A stretch of 64,000 bases of DNA. Origin: Pagrus major (taxonomy: Eukaryota > Chordata > Actinopteri > Spariformes > Sparidae). The translations under genes were made by a program, and so were the position numbers. This document shows, in pieces, positions 49,285-61,025 of this stretch. Every line of letters begins with the position of its first letter. The first letter of the stretch is position 1. The notes under the pieces were generated by a model that ran no database searches, was not told where the DNA came from, and saw only the letters and a program-made list of their open reading frames with translations. The stretch covers positions 20,095,306-20,159,305 of the forward strand of contig NC_133215.1 in assembly GCF_040436345.1 (NCBI RefSeq), in the 5' to 3' direction.

Positions 49285-52200
49285 ATGAGCACGGGACCAG
49301 AGACGCAAGCTTCCTTCATCCAGGGAAACCAGAGCGCAGTGGAACATGATGCCTCTCATTCAGCCCTCTTGTATCTTTTCCAAGAAGTTTCCAAGCTAGC
49401 TTCCCCCATCCACAACAGTTTCCTGGACACAAATTTGCCCTCCCCATGGCTAAATGAGACTTCTAGGCAGGGCGCTTTCGTGGCTAAAAAAGAGGACGAG
49501 GATGCACATTCATTTCAAATCTCTAACGGCTCCCACCAACACGGTTTGTCTCATAAGATGAAAAAAGTGAAGGAGAAAAGTCACAGCAGTAAGGTCACAA
49601 CTTTTGTTGACCCTCAAGTATTGAGTCTGATCAACCTGCAGTGTGAGAGGCTCCTGCATCACAGTGATGTAGAGGAGTCTGACTTTAGTTCAGCATCATC
49701 TGACACAAAATTAGACCTTTCAGTAGACAAAGCAACAGATGGAACAGATCAGAGAGTTGGAGGTGACTTCATAAGTTTTGAATGCACTTTGAGACCATCT
49801 GTTCTTGTCTATGAAAGAGAAGATATCCCAGCTTGTGTTAGTTCTGTGGACGATGTAAGAGTCTGCAGTGGAGGAGCTGGAACACCAGAGTGCTGTGTGA
49901 AAGACTCCAAAGTGGGCTGCTGTGTTCAGTCACAGGCTGCTGAAAAAACTGTCGCTGTTAGACCAGAGCTGGGGGACGAAAATTCAACATCATCTCAACC
50001 TCACCACAGAGACAAAAGAGAGAACAAGTTCAGTGTTCACAGACAATTTGAGTTGAACCAGGAGAGCAAGAAGAATTGTTTGTCTTCTGAACAGGATATT
50101 TTGAAGGTACCATTCTCCGAAAATGCATCCCTTAGTACCCAGCTGACTTTTATTGCAAATGAAGATGCGAGCGTGGCTCTTTCAAAGCCGGCACTAACGC
50201 TAGACCATAATGCAAACCTTGCTTGGACTACAGAGCCCCCATGTGACAAAATCACTGCTTCTACACCAGAATGTACACATGCTCCCATAGAGGAAAAATC
50301 CCCTCCAATTGCACAAGTGAAATCCTCAAGCTATGATGGAGAAACGAACCCCTCACCTTCTGCACCATCAAAACCAGAACACAGACAAGTGCAAAAGGAA
50401 AAAATTGTCCCTCCATTTACCCAGAAGTGGAGAACCAAGACTCCTAGAAAACAACCCCGCCCCAGCCGGAGTGCTGATATCCAAGACCCGGACTTCCAGG
50501 GAGTGACGTTCAGGATGGACACGGAGCTGGACGACAGTAGGGAACAGTGTCGGCTCCTCATAACTTCAAAGTACAGGTAGTGAGAGACTTGTTACGTTTT
50601 TTTAAAAGAATTTAGAAGATAAAATAACAATAAGTTAAATGTACTCGCTCTTTTGCTGCTTGTGTACCCATCACAGCAAGGAGCTCTGCAAGAGTGTGAG
50701 AAAACCGAGGCCGAGGACACGTACAACGCAGAAATCCCTCAAAACAAGCGGCTCGGATGAGGAGAGTGACCCCACGGCCAGTGTTTCCCGTGAGTAACAC
50801 TCGAGTACCTGCACTGTTCAGTGAAGCTGATGTAAGTTCATGTTGTCAATTTTACAGGCTCGCTAGACAGCGATGTGAAAGCCTGAGAAATTTCAGCTGA
50901 TAGTCACTAATGAACTTTAAAATCTATATAATACACGGCACGCTCTAATCTCGTCCCCTTAATTCAGATAACAAAAAAATACTCAAAATTAGAGATTATA
51001 ATAAATTAAGGGGAAGGAAGAGTGAATAAAGTACATAACTAATGAAGTAAATGACTGCAATAATTAAGTTTCAGATATATGTTTAAATATAAATGCTGCC
51101 TTCTTATGTGTTTACAATAGATGCTTCAGAAGTATTACTCTATTTTACTTGAAATAATATCATTTGAGGTATGTATTGCATGAAACGTCAATTTTCTCCA
51201 CTAGAGGACGCCACCACACCAAAACATGTGACTTGACAGCATCACTCTGGACAGGTGGTGTACATTTGTACAAGTATTTATGAAAACTGCTGTGTATACA
51301 TCCTCCAACCACCCATATCATGGGTATCAGCTAGTTCTCAGAAGACCGTGAAATTCAATATAAATTCCAACATGTGATTTTTACTTTCAGCTGTTAAGCC
51401 GTTGGTTTTGAGTCGGTGTATTTTCAGTATCAGTAGACTGAAACTTTCTTTCATGGCATTTCAAATTCCTTGCATTGATTCGAGTCTCTCCTTGGTAACA
51501 CATTTCAACAAAACTTAACAATTTGAAATTTGCCTGCTCATAGGATGACATCACTCTTCCGGGTTGTATTACTGATCTTATTGATGAAATGTAGCGTTAA
51601 TTATTCAGAAAATGTTATGATGCATCAAAAATACATCCTTCACTTAGACAGAAACTGTTTCTTGAACAGAAATGTTTAACTTCACTCATTTTAAAATACC
51701 TGTAACACTAAAGATTGTGTTTCTTTTCTGTTTCACAAAAGAGGGTAAAGTCTGTGCATCGTGCTGCACCAGGAAGACCCCCATGTGGAGGGATGCAGAG
51801 GACGGGACCCCCCTCTGTAATGCTTGTGGAATAAGGTAGCTGACATTAACAGTGGCTCAGTTTACAAGCACACAGTTTTCTGTTTTTGCCCTAATTTCCA
51901 ACTAAACTGTTCACATGGCAAATGAAAACCATCGTTCAACAACCTTCTTGAAGAGAGGTGTCGCAAAATGTATGCATATCCAAAAAACAGTTGATAATCC
52001 AAGTCATTCATAATGTTTAAAAAGTAGGTGTGTTTCTTCTTCTGACCAGAATTGTGGGCTTTTCTTCTGTGCAGGCGTTTCTAACTCAGCTTTGCAAACA
52101 GTTGGCTGGTTTGTCTACAATGCACACAGCTGACTGTATGCCGTAAACACAGAGGTCTCAAACTGCTGTAAAATCCCCGATTGAGACGCATATTCTGAAG

Positions 52201-52688
52201 ACGTTGTATACATGTCCAGAGAACGCTCCTAAAATAATAATAATCCCGGAATATCCCAAATTTCTTAATTGGAAAATGCTTCATTTGGAATAAGGCCTAT
52301 TAGGAATATTCAAACAGAATATGCTGCTTACATGACATGTATCAAATTCTGAATATTGTCATATCTGGAATAACAGTGGAAAATTAGTGTGCATGTAAAT
52401 GTAGCCAGTGATCCTTAACCGAGATTAGCTTCATATATTCATCGATAAATACCAACTATTTATGAGGTATGGATAAAAATAGCCTCCATCATGAAACCTG
52501 AACATGACAGGGTGTAATCATCAGTGTATTCTTTTTCTGTCTTGACCTTTTGAAGGTATAAGAAGTACAGAGTGCGCTGTGTCAACTGCTGGCATATCCC
52601 GAGGAAAGAGGGCAACTCCAACTCGTGCTGCCTCAAGTGTGGAAACTTTGTGAGGCTGACCTCAGCTCCACGGAAACGCACCACCTAG
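49285..52688 (+). CDS. zglp1: GATA-type zinc finger protein 1 (GATA-like, germline regulator), four coding exons
   Basis: A nuclear protein with a single GATA-type zinc finger, known in mammals as a germ-cell regulator (oogenic programme, gonadal development). Coding exons: 49285-50576, 50677-50789, 51742-51835 and 52556-52688; the introns are GT-AG and the joined frame is 543 residues. Exon 1 alone encodes 430 residues that are Ser-, Glu- and Lys-rich with no recognisable domain, probably disordered. The finger has the C-x2-C-x17-C-x2-C pattern at Cys473, Cys476, Cys494 and Cys497, with TPMWRD and LCNACGIRYKKY as in GATA factors. A second cysteine set (508, 511, 525, 528) follows around WHIPRKEG, the signature that separates ZGLP1 from true GATA1-6. 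For the third coding exon, using the later AG would put a stop codon in frame, so the acceptor at 51741 is the workable one. The start is the first ATG of the open frame; a possible acceptor lies 13 bases upstream. Confidence 0.92.
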
Positions 52689-54124
52689 GGAACATACACA
52701 GAGCGAAGGTTTTTATGTCCACATGTGACAAAGCTCTTCACACACACACACACACACTTTTGCACATGACCGTTCAAGGCTACACTTTCTGCTCTTGCAG
52801 TTCTTAGTTCTCTATGATTCACTACAGATGTGACTGCAGATATGGAGGAGCAGCACCAGCGTTTTACATCTTAGGTGACTCTGAGTATTTAAATTAGATT
52901 CACTGCTACAGGAAAAACATTCAAAACCTTCAGAACTCTTAAAACACTTAAAAATGGAGGACGATGTCTAAAACATGATCTGTACTTGAAGCTTTACCTG
53001 CACTGTTTGTGCTACTGGCTGACCTATGTAGCATGTGTGACGGATATTTATACAGTCGATGGGTTTGTTTTCTTCTGTCTCCACAAAGAGAGATATATTG
53101 TTGAAGCACAGACAGTTTGTAGCAGAGCTGAGAAACATTTGCGGAAATTAATGGCATACTGAAGGGCTACTATGAGAACACATTCAGTGGAAAGTTTAGT
53201 CATAATTGGTGACATTTTTCATCTAAATAGCTTCAGTGTTGCCTGTGTATGATGGTCTGCAGTGCCAGATGGCTGCAGTAGAAAGTCATTTCTGTACAGG
53301 ACCTGAGCTCAGCGCTGTGTTCACTGTTATTAACTGAAAAACAATTCACTTCTCTTGACCTTGACTTTGAGACTGTCTGCTAAGTTCAGCAGATAGACAT
53401 TAAGTTGCACGAGTTAAGTTATTCATTTTGTTGTCTTTGTCTTGTTTCTGATTTGTAATTGTTTATTTTCTCGTTGTTTGTTTGCTGTGTTGCTGGTTTA
53501 GTTGGTGCACTGAGTATTGCTGTTTCCCATGAGAAGAAAAAATTAATTTTTGTGTGAGCTTGCATTGGTTTTGACCCGTATTAAATTCAGTATGAACCAT
53601 CCAATTTGTTTCCTGGTTCTTTTTTAAGGTACTGTACTTGATGTAATCCCCTACTAAAAATGCAGTGACTATAAAATAGTGTAATAGTTTCATAGGGGTA
53701 CACATATCGCATTAAACTATGTGGAGAGCTACAAGGAAGAATTGTTCATTAATGAGACTTCCCACAGTTTCCTCAGCCCACCCTGCAGTGTAGCACCATT
53801 TGCCAAGTGGGTGGCCTCACACGGATTGATACAGTGCAGCTATTATTTCAAAAACGGATTACGTCTTCCTCTTATTTGAAACAGCCAGAGAGAGAGAGAG
53901 AGAGAGAGAGAGCTGCCTCCCTCGCCATGTGCCAAACCATCCAGCAGTGAGGAACACCGAAGGAAATGAGCGTTGTTTGAGCCAAGAACATAAAAGATAG
54001 AAACAAGCACAATAAAATGAATGTGCTTTTTCATTTTTACATTAAGCATATTTTAGTCCAAATCAGCCTCACCTGCTGTGGTCACTAAAACATCCACTGC
54101 AACAGAGTCAGCAGTGAGGGAGAG
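52689..54124. other. zglp1 3' flank and spacer
   Basis: The proximal part is presumably the zglp1 3' UTR. There is a short CA run at 52739-52756, an ATTAAA-type signal near 53579, and a perfect GA run at 53887-53912. No additional coding exon seen. Confidence 0.4.
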
Positions 54125-54500
54125 TAACTTTGCAAGTGCTGTACTTGTACTTGAACTTGTATTTTATTTGAGTATCATCATGACATGGCACTGTATACCT
54201 CTACATCATATTTCAGAGGCAAACTGTTTACTTGACATGATCCCCTCGTAAAATATGATGAATTGTTACAAAGTAGTATATAAAGTAGTTAATTGTGGCT
54301 CTGCCTTGACGACATAAGAACCTGCATGCTCATAAATTCATGTATGTATAATCCAATAATAATCATATACATTATTTGAAACAGACTCTGTCGAGGGTCC
54401 TTAGGCATAATGTACTTTTGTTTTGTACGTTTATGAATGCAGGACTTAGTAAATACTTGAGTATTTTTATAGTGCGGTTAAAGTTTATATTACCAATGAT
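54125..54500 (+). mobile_element. hAT-like element fragment upstream of the forkhead gene
   Basis: GCTGTACTTGTACTTGAAC, TATTTCAGAGGCAAACTG, AAGTAGTTAATTGTGGCTC and GAATGCAGGACTTAGTAAA follow the order of the family consensus. Both ends are degraded. Confidence 0.6.
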
Positions 54501-55032
54501 ATCCAGGCAGTCATTTTTAAGACATTGTACCACAATTAAACATAATGAAGAATGAACTCAAGTTCAACATAGATTTAGTTTAAATAAGGGAATCCTGCAG
54601 ACATATTGGCATTAATGGAGCTCAATTGTTTCGTTGCTGCCTTATTAAAAAGGGAAAAGTAGGCCACTTGTATAAAACAGGAATCCAGACCCGATCATTT
54701 TCCCACAGTGAAAACGTGCCTTTCAAATATTCATCTATAACTCAAGATACTTGAATCATAGGGAAATTATCTCGATCATATCCTCAGTAGTACCATTCAC
54801 AATCTGTACCTTTTCATTCAGATGTTTTTGCTTCAGGTTTGTGTCTGCTGTTGTGATGAAGACAGACTGAGGAGGAGGAGGAGAAAGTTTAGAGTGGGAG
54901 GCAGAAAAGTCAAAGATGCAGTCAGATGGGCAACTTTTTTTGTGAATGAAAGGAGAGAAGGGGGTCTGCTCTGTCCCGGACAGGCGCTAATCTCGCCTGC
55001 TGGGGCCGCCGTGCCACCGGACGCTCTGGACC
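54501..55032 (+). promoter_or_regulatory. 5' region of the forkhead gene, with CpG-rich start
   Basis: The base composition shifts from AT-rich to GC-rich at about 54950, and CpG dinucleotides become frequent, as expected around a developmental transcription factor. There is no clear TATA box. The open frame at 54822-55073 overlaps the true start in another frame and shows no domain. Confidence 0.35.
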
Positions 55033-55929
55033 ATGACCTTGGGCAGCAAACTCATGGACGGGTCGGACATTGACGTGGGGGGACAGACAGACTGTGGCGA
55101 ACACGTGAAGAAGACAGATTTGTCAGTGTTTAGTGAGAGTAATGTCGACTTTGAGCAGAGTGCGTCATCCTTCGCTCCCGCAGACCGGGAGGAGGGAGAC
55201 TTTACGGTCCGGCTACAGGAGGGTCCGGGCAGGAGAACCGCCTCGGTGAAGCCCCCGTACTCTTACATCGCTCTCATCACCATGGCCATCCTCCAGAGCC
55301 CGAAGAAGAGACTCACCCTCAGTGAGATTTGTGATTTCATCAGCCAGCGCTTTGCGTATTATCGGGAGAAGTTCCCTGCGTGGCAAAACTCAATCCGCCA
55401 CAACTTGTCTTTGAATGACTGCTTTGTCAAAATGCCCCGGGAGCCTGGGAATCCTGGGAAAGGGAATTATTGGACCCTGGATCCCATGTCGGCCGATATG
55501 TTTGAAAACGGGAGTTTCCTTCGGCGGAGGAAACGCTTCAAGAGGCAGCATTTCTGTATGGGAGCGCTGAAGGACTCCAGGGCGCAGGAGCGCAGCCTGA
55601 TGCCCGTCTTCCCTCTGCTCGGTGCGCACAGCATGGGTCCTGATTTATACCACGACCTGGACATAAGGAGTCGTTTGGGCTCCCACAGTATCGCACCTGT
55701 GAGCAGCATCATACCTGCGCTCTCCTCGCTCCTCTCCAAGAATTTCCCCTCTTGTCTTACGTTTGAACATTTCGACCCGGGTCGCTGCGCCGCCGTCCCA
55801 TCTTTGGCTCCCGGCTCCTCGTTCATGTCTCCTGTCTCGCTGCACGGAATGATTCCCAACTACCATCATGTCTCCCACGTGTCCAATTTCCCCGCTGGGA
55901 TCATAAAAGTTTCGTCGAATTCAATTTAA
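55033..55929 (+). CDS. Forkhead box protein, FOXD class (foxd5/foxd7-like), intronless
   Basis: A 298-residue transcription factor in a single exon, as in other FOXD genes. The forkhead domain spans about residues 72-171, from [19 protein letters not shown] to [11 protein letters not shown]. The DNA-recognition helix [11 protein letters not shown] is at 119-129. The LRRRKRFKR wing and the [10 protein letters not shown] segment are FOXD-like and exclude FOXB, FOXE and FOXI. The N-terminus begins MTL and has an acidic SDIDVGG stretch at 11-17, comparable with the DIDVVGE element of FOXD3. Compared with FOXD1-3 there are unusual residues: FISQRFA, a Met at 134 where Ile is normal, and MSADMFENG. 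The C-terminal 127 residues are short, without the His/Pro/Ala runs of FOXD1-3, and I see no clear eh1 (Groucho-binding) motif of the FSIESL type. The start ATG has A at -3. Which FOXD member it is needs a tree, so no symbol is given. Confidence 0.88.
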   Translation: MTLGSKLMDGSDIDVGGQTDCGEHVKKTDLSVFSESNVDFEQSASSFAPADREEGDFTVRLQEGPGRRTASVKPPYSYIALITMAILQSPKKRLTLSEICDFISQRFAYYREKFPAWQNSIRHNLSLNDCFVKMPREPGNPGKGNYWTLDPMSADMFENGSFLRRRKRFKRQHFCMGALKDSRAQERSLMPVFPLLGAHSMGPDLYHDLDIRSRLGSHSIAPVSSIIPALSSLLSKNFPSCLTFEHFDPGRCAAVPSLAPGSSFMSPVSLHGMIPNYHHVSHVSNFPAGIIKVSSNSI

Positions 55930-56215
55930 TCTGATGATGTCCGCGTGTCTTGAATTAACGGGAATCTCAGAGTAACTCATATGGTACAGAATGTAACAAT
56001 ACGACAGTTTTTAATGATGTCCTGAACCTGCGGACAGGCCGCCATATTTAGCGAGTTGTTTTCTTGAAGCAAATGTTTTTGAATAAGTGATATTTTACAG
56101 TTTTTAAATATGTTTGCAATAAAACGTGAATGAATTTACAAAATCTGTGCAATTTGAATTAAATGTCACAGCGTTTATAATTATCAGACACCATCAAATA
56201 AAACTTATGTCTGTT
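55930..56215 (+). other. 3' UTR of the forkhead gene, with two polyadenylation signals
   Basis: AATAAA hexamers lie at 56118-56123 and 56197-56202, about 190 and 270 bases after the stop codon, in sequence that has returned to AT-rich composition. Confidence 0.6.
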
Positions 56216-59105
56216 ATATTATTATTTTACTGTTTGAGGCCGACATGTTTCTGTCTTTATGTTTTGACGGAATTTGAGACAAGACCTCAGTGAAACAAAT
56301 AATAAATAATAAAGACTCACAAAGAAAATATAATTCCATATTCTTAATATAAATTAATACAACTTACTTAATTATACGGTGACAGGTTAAGAGCGATGGT
56401 GGAGCATTGTGTGGCAAAATGTGGGCCGTTTATTTTGTAAGATCAGAAGGATGAAAATAAAATAAATAGCCTTGATAATGAATAAAAAAGTAGTGAACCG
56501 ATGTGAAATCACTGAACATGTTCCACATATCAGTTTCTTTGGCTTTACAGAGGAATGGAAATTGCTCAAATGTGATGACGTCGCTGTATTTATTGTGCTT
56601 TCACAAAATATCTGAGCGCCAGCACATTATCTTTCTCCCTCCCTTGTTTATTGACTGTGTCTGTGTGTGTGTGTCCATGTTTGCTTTAGTCAAAACAGGC
56701 CTTTTTTACCACACGCTGGTCTGGTCAGCCTCTGCAGTCTGGCAGTGATCAGCGTTAATATGAAATACATCTGATCATCTGTTAAAACTGTACCACTGCG
56801 CAGACTTTCATCGCTTGTTGCTTCTTTTTTTTGTTCTTTACTGTTATGTGGAAATATGAGGCAGAAGAGCGCCTGTGTTCAGGAATGAAAAGAAGCAGCA
56901 ACACAACAACATTTTATTTAAGGAGGCCTGTACGGACCTACTCAAATGCAGAATGGCCTTTTTTTTCAGTGATGCACTATGAAGCCTATAGGCCTATTGT
57001 CACTAGAGTGGCCTGAGTGGACACACTACAGGGGACTAGGGTAATTTTTTAATGGATATCACAATGAAACTTCACCAGTAGGCAATTATTTTTTGTACAA
57101 GTTTTCAGAAATGTTATGTTTAAATATGCAAATGAGGTTGTGAAATTAAATATGTGCAATTTTCTTTCCACCAGTCTGAAAAAATATATTTTATGGAAGC
57201 AAAACAGCAAAAAAACGTTTATTTTTTTTTTACCTGTAGTGTCTCCGTTTAATCAGCTCATTCCATATAAATGCATGAAGCTCATCCTGTTTGTTCAGTG
57301 CAAAATGTTATTAGCTATTTGTGAAGTAAACATTGACTCTCCGTTGCTCCATCCGATGGCTGTTTGCAGGTTGTAAGAGATTATAAAAGTGTCAGGGGTT
57401 GCAACACAAAATTCAATCAGAGTAAATGCAGTTAAAAAGAAGCAGTATAATGTTTAAATGATAGAATATTTTAATTTATTTGACTTTTTCTTAACCAGGC
57501 AAATCATTAAGAACAAATTTTTATTCACAATGGTGACTTGGCAGAGTGTTGTACTGTCAAATCCATTAATGCAAAAAAAAGCTTTCTTCAGAGGAGGAAA
57601 CCCAATTTTTACATAGAAAATCTAGTATAATAAACATGCAGTTTCCTTTATTTTTCAGTCTTTAAATTAAAGCTGTTTATTTCAAAACAGAATTTCTGAA
57701 TTTTAACATGTTTTTACACTGTTATGTAAAGTTGTTCATGTTTTTACAGTCAGTCTTACAGTAGAGGCTTGCTAGTGTTGTTGGACTACACTTTTGTTTG
57801 CACTTTTGTTTTTCACTTGTTCTTCAGAAGAACATCAGTGGGTAAGTGTGTAAAGAAAATCTCTCCCAGCATGTAGCTGCTGGTGTAAGTGTGATATGGC
57901 TCATAGCAGATCGTCTGCCGTCTGTAAACAGCTGCCTTCAGCCTAAATAATCCCTCAGGGAGCAGTTTGCTTTTCCTGGCACACTCTGTCATATCGGAGT
58001 TTAATTCAATTATAGCGCACATGCACACTCACAGTCCTGCTCCACCGTTTGAAAACATAAAATCTCCGTATATCTTCATGGAGTGTAGCCCATTAAAGTT
58101 AGTCAGTGATGTGTGGGCCAGTGTCAGACTGTGACAGGAAATATGCTGCTGGAGGATGTATGTTTGAAGAAAGGGGAACCCTCTCCAGTCCCTAAAGATG
58201 GGGATGGATGGATAACATGTAACACTAGAGCCACCCATGAGCTCATGATTTAACTACATGTCTATAAAAAGAGAAAGACTTTACTGGCGGAGTGGAGTGG
58301 CACTGCGAAAGTATGGAAGTCGATTTCTATTAATAAAAGAAACAAAAAAGATGAAAAGTGACTCATGATAAATAAAAAACATGCTCATTTTAAATCCAAA
58401 TTATGAGAAAAAAGTTACGTTTCACTTATTATCAGATTATTTTTTACTATAATTTTTGTTTTACCATGAGTATTCGTTTAAATCGTAACTAACTTTTCCT
58501 CTATTTTGGCAGAATTGGGCTCCCATACAAAGACAAAACAAAGAAAGTGTAACATTTGGAAACAGGCAGAGAGGGAGTGAGAGACGGACATAAGGTCAAG
58601 GTGACAATCCAGTTTATTTACACTGACAAACTTTTTATCCAAACAGCTGTTGCTGAATAGCTCGATATATCCTCAGCTCTCTTTCATAGGTGTGGATGTG
58701 TGTTTAGAGATGAATATGTATGATTATAGTCTGGGCATGAATTAAAGCCACAACAAAAGCAGAAAAAGAGAAGATTGCAGTCCTAATTTAACCAGCTGTG
58801 TTTTGCCTCCAAACAAGTGCAGAGAGCCGGAGACATGACGTCAGCTCAGCCTCAGTCAGCCTCATTAACTGATCCAACACATTGGAGGACTTCTCCTTGT
58901 GTGTTTTTGTGTTTTCAGCAGTGACACACACAGGTGACCACAATCAAACGCCAGGACTGCTACAGGCTCAGTGACCTTTGATGAAGGGATGTTTGTTTTC
59001 AGTTAATCTTTTATTTCTTTACTCTCCTACAACGTGACCCTGCATCTGTGCTGCTTTCTCTCTTGGCATCTTTCTCACCATGGACCTCCTGAACTCTTAG
59101 CATGA
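56216..59105. other. Gene-free spacer between the forkhead and sialidase genes
   Basis: AT-rich unique DNA with a short GT run at about 56659-56673. No exon or RNA gene recognised. Confidence 0.5.
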
Positions 59106-59240
59106 GCTAAAGGATCATTTCACCCAAGTTACGAAAGATATTTGTATTTGGTGCATGGCCATCAGAGGTGTCGATATCATATTTTCACTACATGATTATG
59201 GTGGCCGAAAGAGAACATGATAACGATAATATCTAATATA
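59106..59240. repeat. Possible terminus of the second TTAA foldback family
   Basis: CTAAAGGATCATTTCACCCA resembles the terminus AGGAAAATAACACCCA of the element at 32801-33315, with the TTAA changed to CTAA. No partner terminus found. Confidence 0.3.
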
Positions 59241-59924
59241 TAGAAGATTTGAAGAGAAAAATGCAGTCAGTCAAATTACTCTTGAACTTCATTCATTGTG
59301 TGTTTTGCCACTTTTATTGCTGAAGAATTACAAAAAATTTAATAGGTGAATATCAATATTTAATTTTTAAATGTCATGATTACAATAAGTACAGGGATAC
59401 CGGGACACCCCCTAGTGGCTATACAAAAAAAAAAAAATTCTGTAGACAGATATCAACAAGTCTACAGCCATGCTGATGCCCTGTGAGGCCAAGAGTTATT
59501 GTCGTGTTTCCATCCCATCCTGGTAACAGGAGACAGAAGTTTCCTTCTTCGTCTTAATCAATTTAACAACATTTTACCTGGACTGATAGGTAAACCAACT
59601 GTGAGGAGAATTTTAACGTCATGTTAGCAATCCCCTTCATTTGCTATGAACTGACATCCTGGAAGCACGCTCATTATTTTTTTCCCCAAGAGTTGGATGA
59701 TGAGATCATTACCACTTTCATTCTGCATGAAGTATGGGGCTAAAGCCAGGTTACAGTTAGCTTAGCTTAGCATTAATACTAAATCAGTGCATCAGCTAGC
59801 CAATGTTCAAAAATCTACCTACCAACACCACTTAATCTCACTAAATAACACTTTGCCTCACCTGTACACAGCGACAGAAATTTTAAACCACGAGTCATGG
59901 TTTTACTGGGAGTTACATGCTGTA
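59241..59924. other. Spacer with repeat traces
   Basis: GCCAGGTTACAGTTAGCTTAG and AGCTTAGCATTAATACT near 59740-59780 resemble, in reverse, the repeat at 11825-12350. A run of A lies at about 59426-59438. No gene seen. Confidence 0.4.
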
Positions 59925-60370
59925 ACCATAGACTGTATAAAGATGGACGACGCTCTACCACCTCCTCCCAATGTACAAAAATGAAGCCAAATATCCTGGA
60001 TACAGGCGTGGCCATCTTGAACTGGTGATGTCATTTGGAGCCAGAGTCTGCGCAGTACTGATTGGGCGGTCGAGTACCGAGTTCCCGCCCATACACCTGC
60101 CCAATTCAACTGCAAGCAGGGCTCAGTTGTCAGTCATTATGTCACACCCTCTTTTTCTAGCATCATAACTAATTAAAACCAAACTTATCAGGAAAATGAC
60201 TATTTGAACTTACATCAGCAAGATAAGAGCTACCTAAAATAACAGAAACCATCTTTGTGAAGAATTTATTTGACTTGTACTCTGAGTTTTTATTTTGGCT
60301 CATGTCCCATCTGCTAACATTTTTGGGGGCGGGACTTATGACCTACACTGCAGACAGCCATCCAGACCAA
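59925..60370. repeat. Interspersed repeat of teleosts (short element)
   Basis: CCATAGACTGTATAAAGATG, CCCAATGTACAAAAATGAAG and GGCGTGGCCATCTTG in this order are hallmarks of a short interspersed sequence that I recognise from many fish genomes. The overlapping small open frames on both strands are shadows of this repeat. The class cannot be assigned here. Confidence 0.6.
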
Positions 60371-60925
60371 AATCCATTTTTAAAAATGTATCACTAATTA
60401 CATTGCAGACTTGTGCATTTATTAATTAGTTACCAACTTGAATTGTTGGCAAATGAGAAACCTTTTACCAGCGACTTTATTAACATTTCCAACTGCAGAA
60501 TTGAAAGTTAGAAAGATTAGAGAAAGTTGGGCCAGTTACCTTTCAATGAATTTAATAATGGATTAATATTGGATTAATAACAAGTTTATTAATCCTTCCT
60601 GATTAGAGTTGGTGCTGTATTTCTTTTGAAAACAGGAAGAAGAATTTTTCTGCTCCCTTCCTTTTTGGCAAAACAGCAGCTTCCTGTGAGAGAAAGTAAC
60701 CGGTGATACTGTACAACTATTATATAGTCCCATTAGATTTCTCAAGAACAAGCTTTTATTTCTCAAGCTAAGCAACATTAAGATCCCCCTTGACATACAC
60801 ATCAGAAGTATCAATACAATCTCTGCATATAATCATACATTTACATTGTTGGTTTTATAAACTAAGTTAGCATCTTAAAGGCATATTTGTAAAGACCTGT
60901 ATCATTTTAGGTGATAAGTCCCATT
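60371..60925. other. Gene-free AT-rich spacer
   Basis: Nothing recognised. Confidence 0.5.
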
Positions 60926-61025
60926 CAAGGAAAACTTCACACACTATCTGCTCAGTTTTTTTCTGCTCCCCACACTCCACAAGACCCCATAAGGTCTGAG
61001 TAACCACTGGGTCCACTACTAATTA
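60926..61025 (-). pseudogene. Degenerate fragment of a NEU3-type sialidase 3' coding end
   Basis: On the plus strand, ACTTCACACACTATCTGCTC, then CCCCACACTCCACAAGAC, then GGTCTGAGTAACCACTGGGT parallel the last coding part of the sialidase at 62337-62455, which has ACTTCACACGCTATCTGTTC, CCCCACACTCCATAAGAC and GGTCTGAGTAACCACTGGGT. About 25-30 bases between the second and third blocks (the part encoding the Asp-Gly-Trp-Phe-Ala-Cys region) are missing. The reading frame is not maintained. It is the relic of a second gene copy or of a partial duplication. No other exon of that copy was found. Confidence 0.8.

Noticed and set aside
54822-55073. Open frame overlapping the forkhead start
   Set aside because: It is in a different frame from the forkhead domain, has no recognisable domain, and lies in the 5' region.
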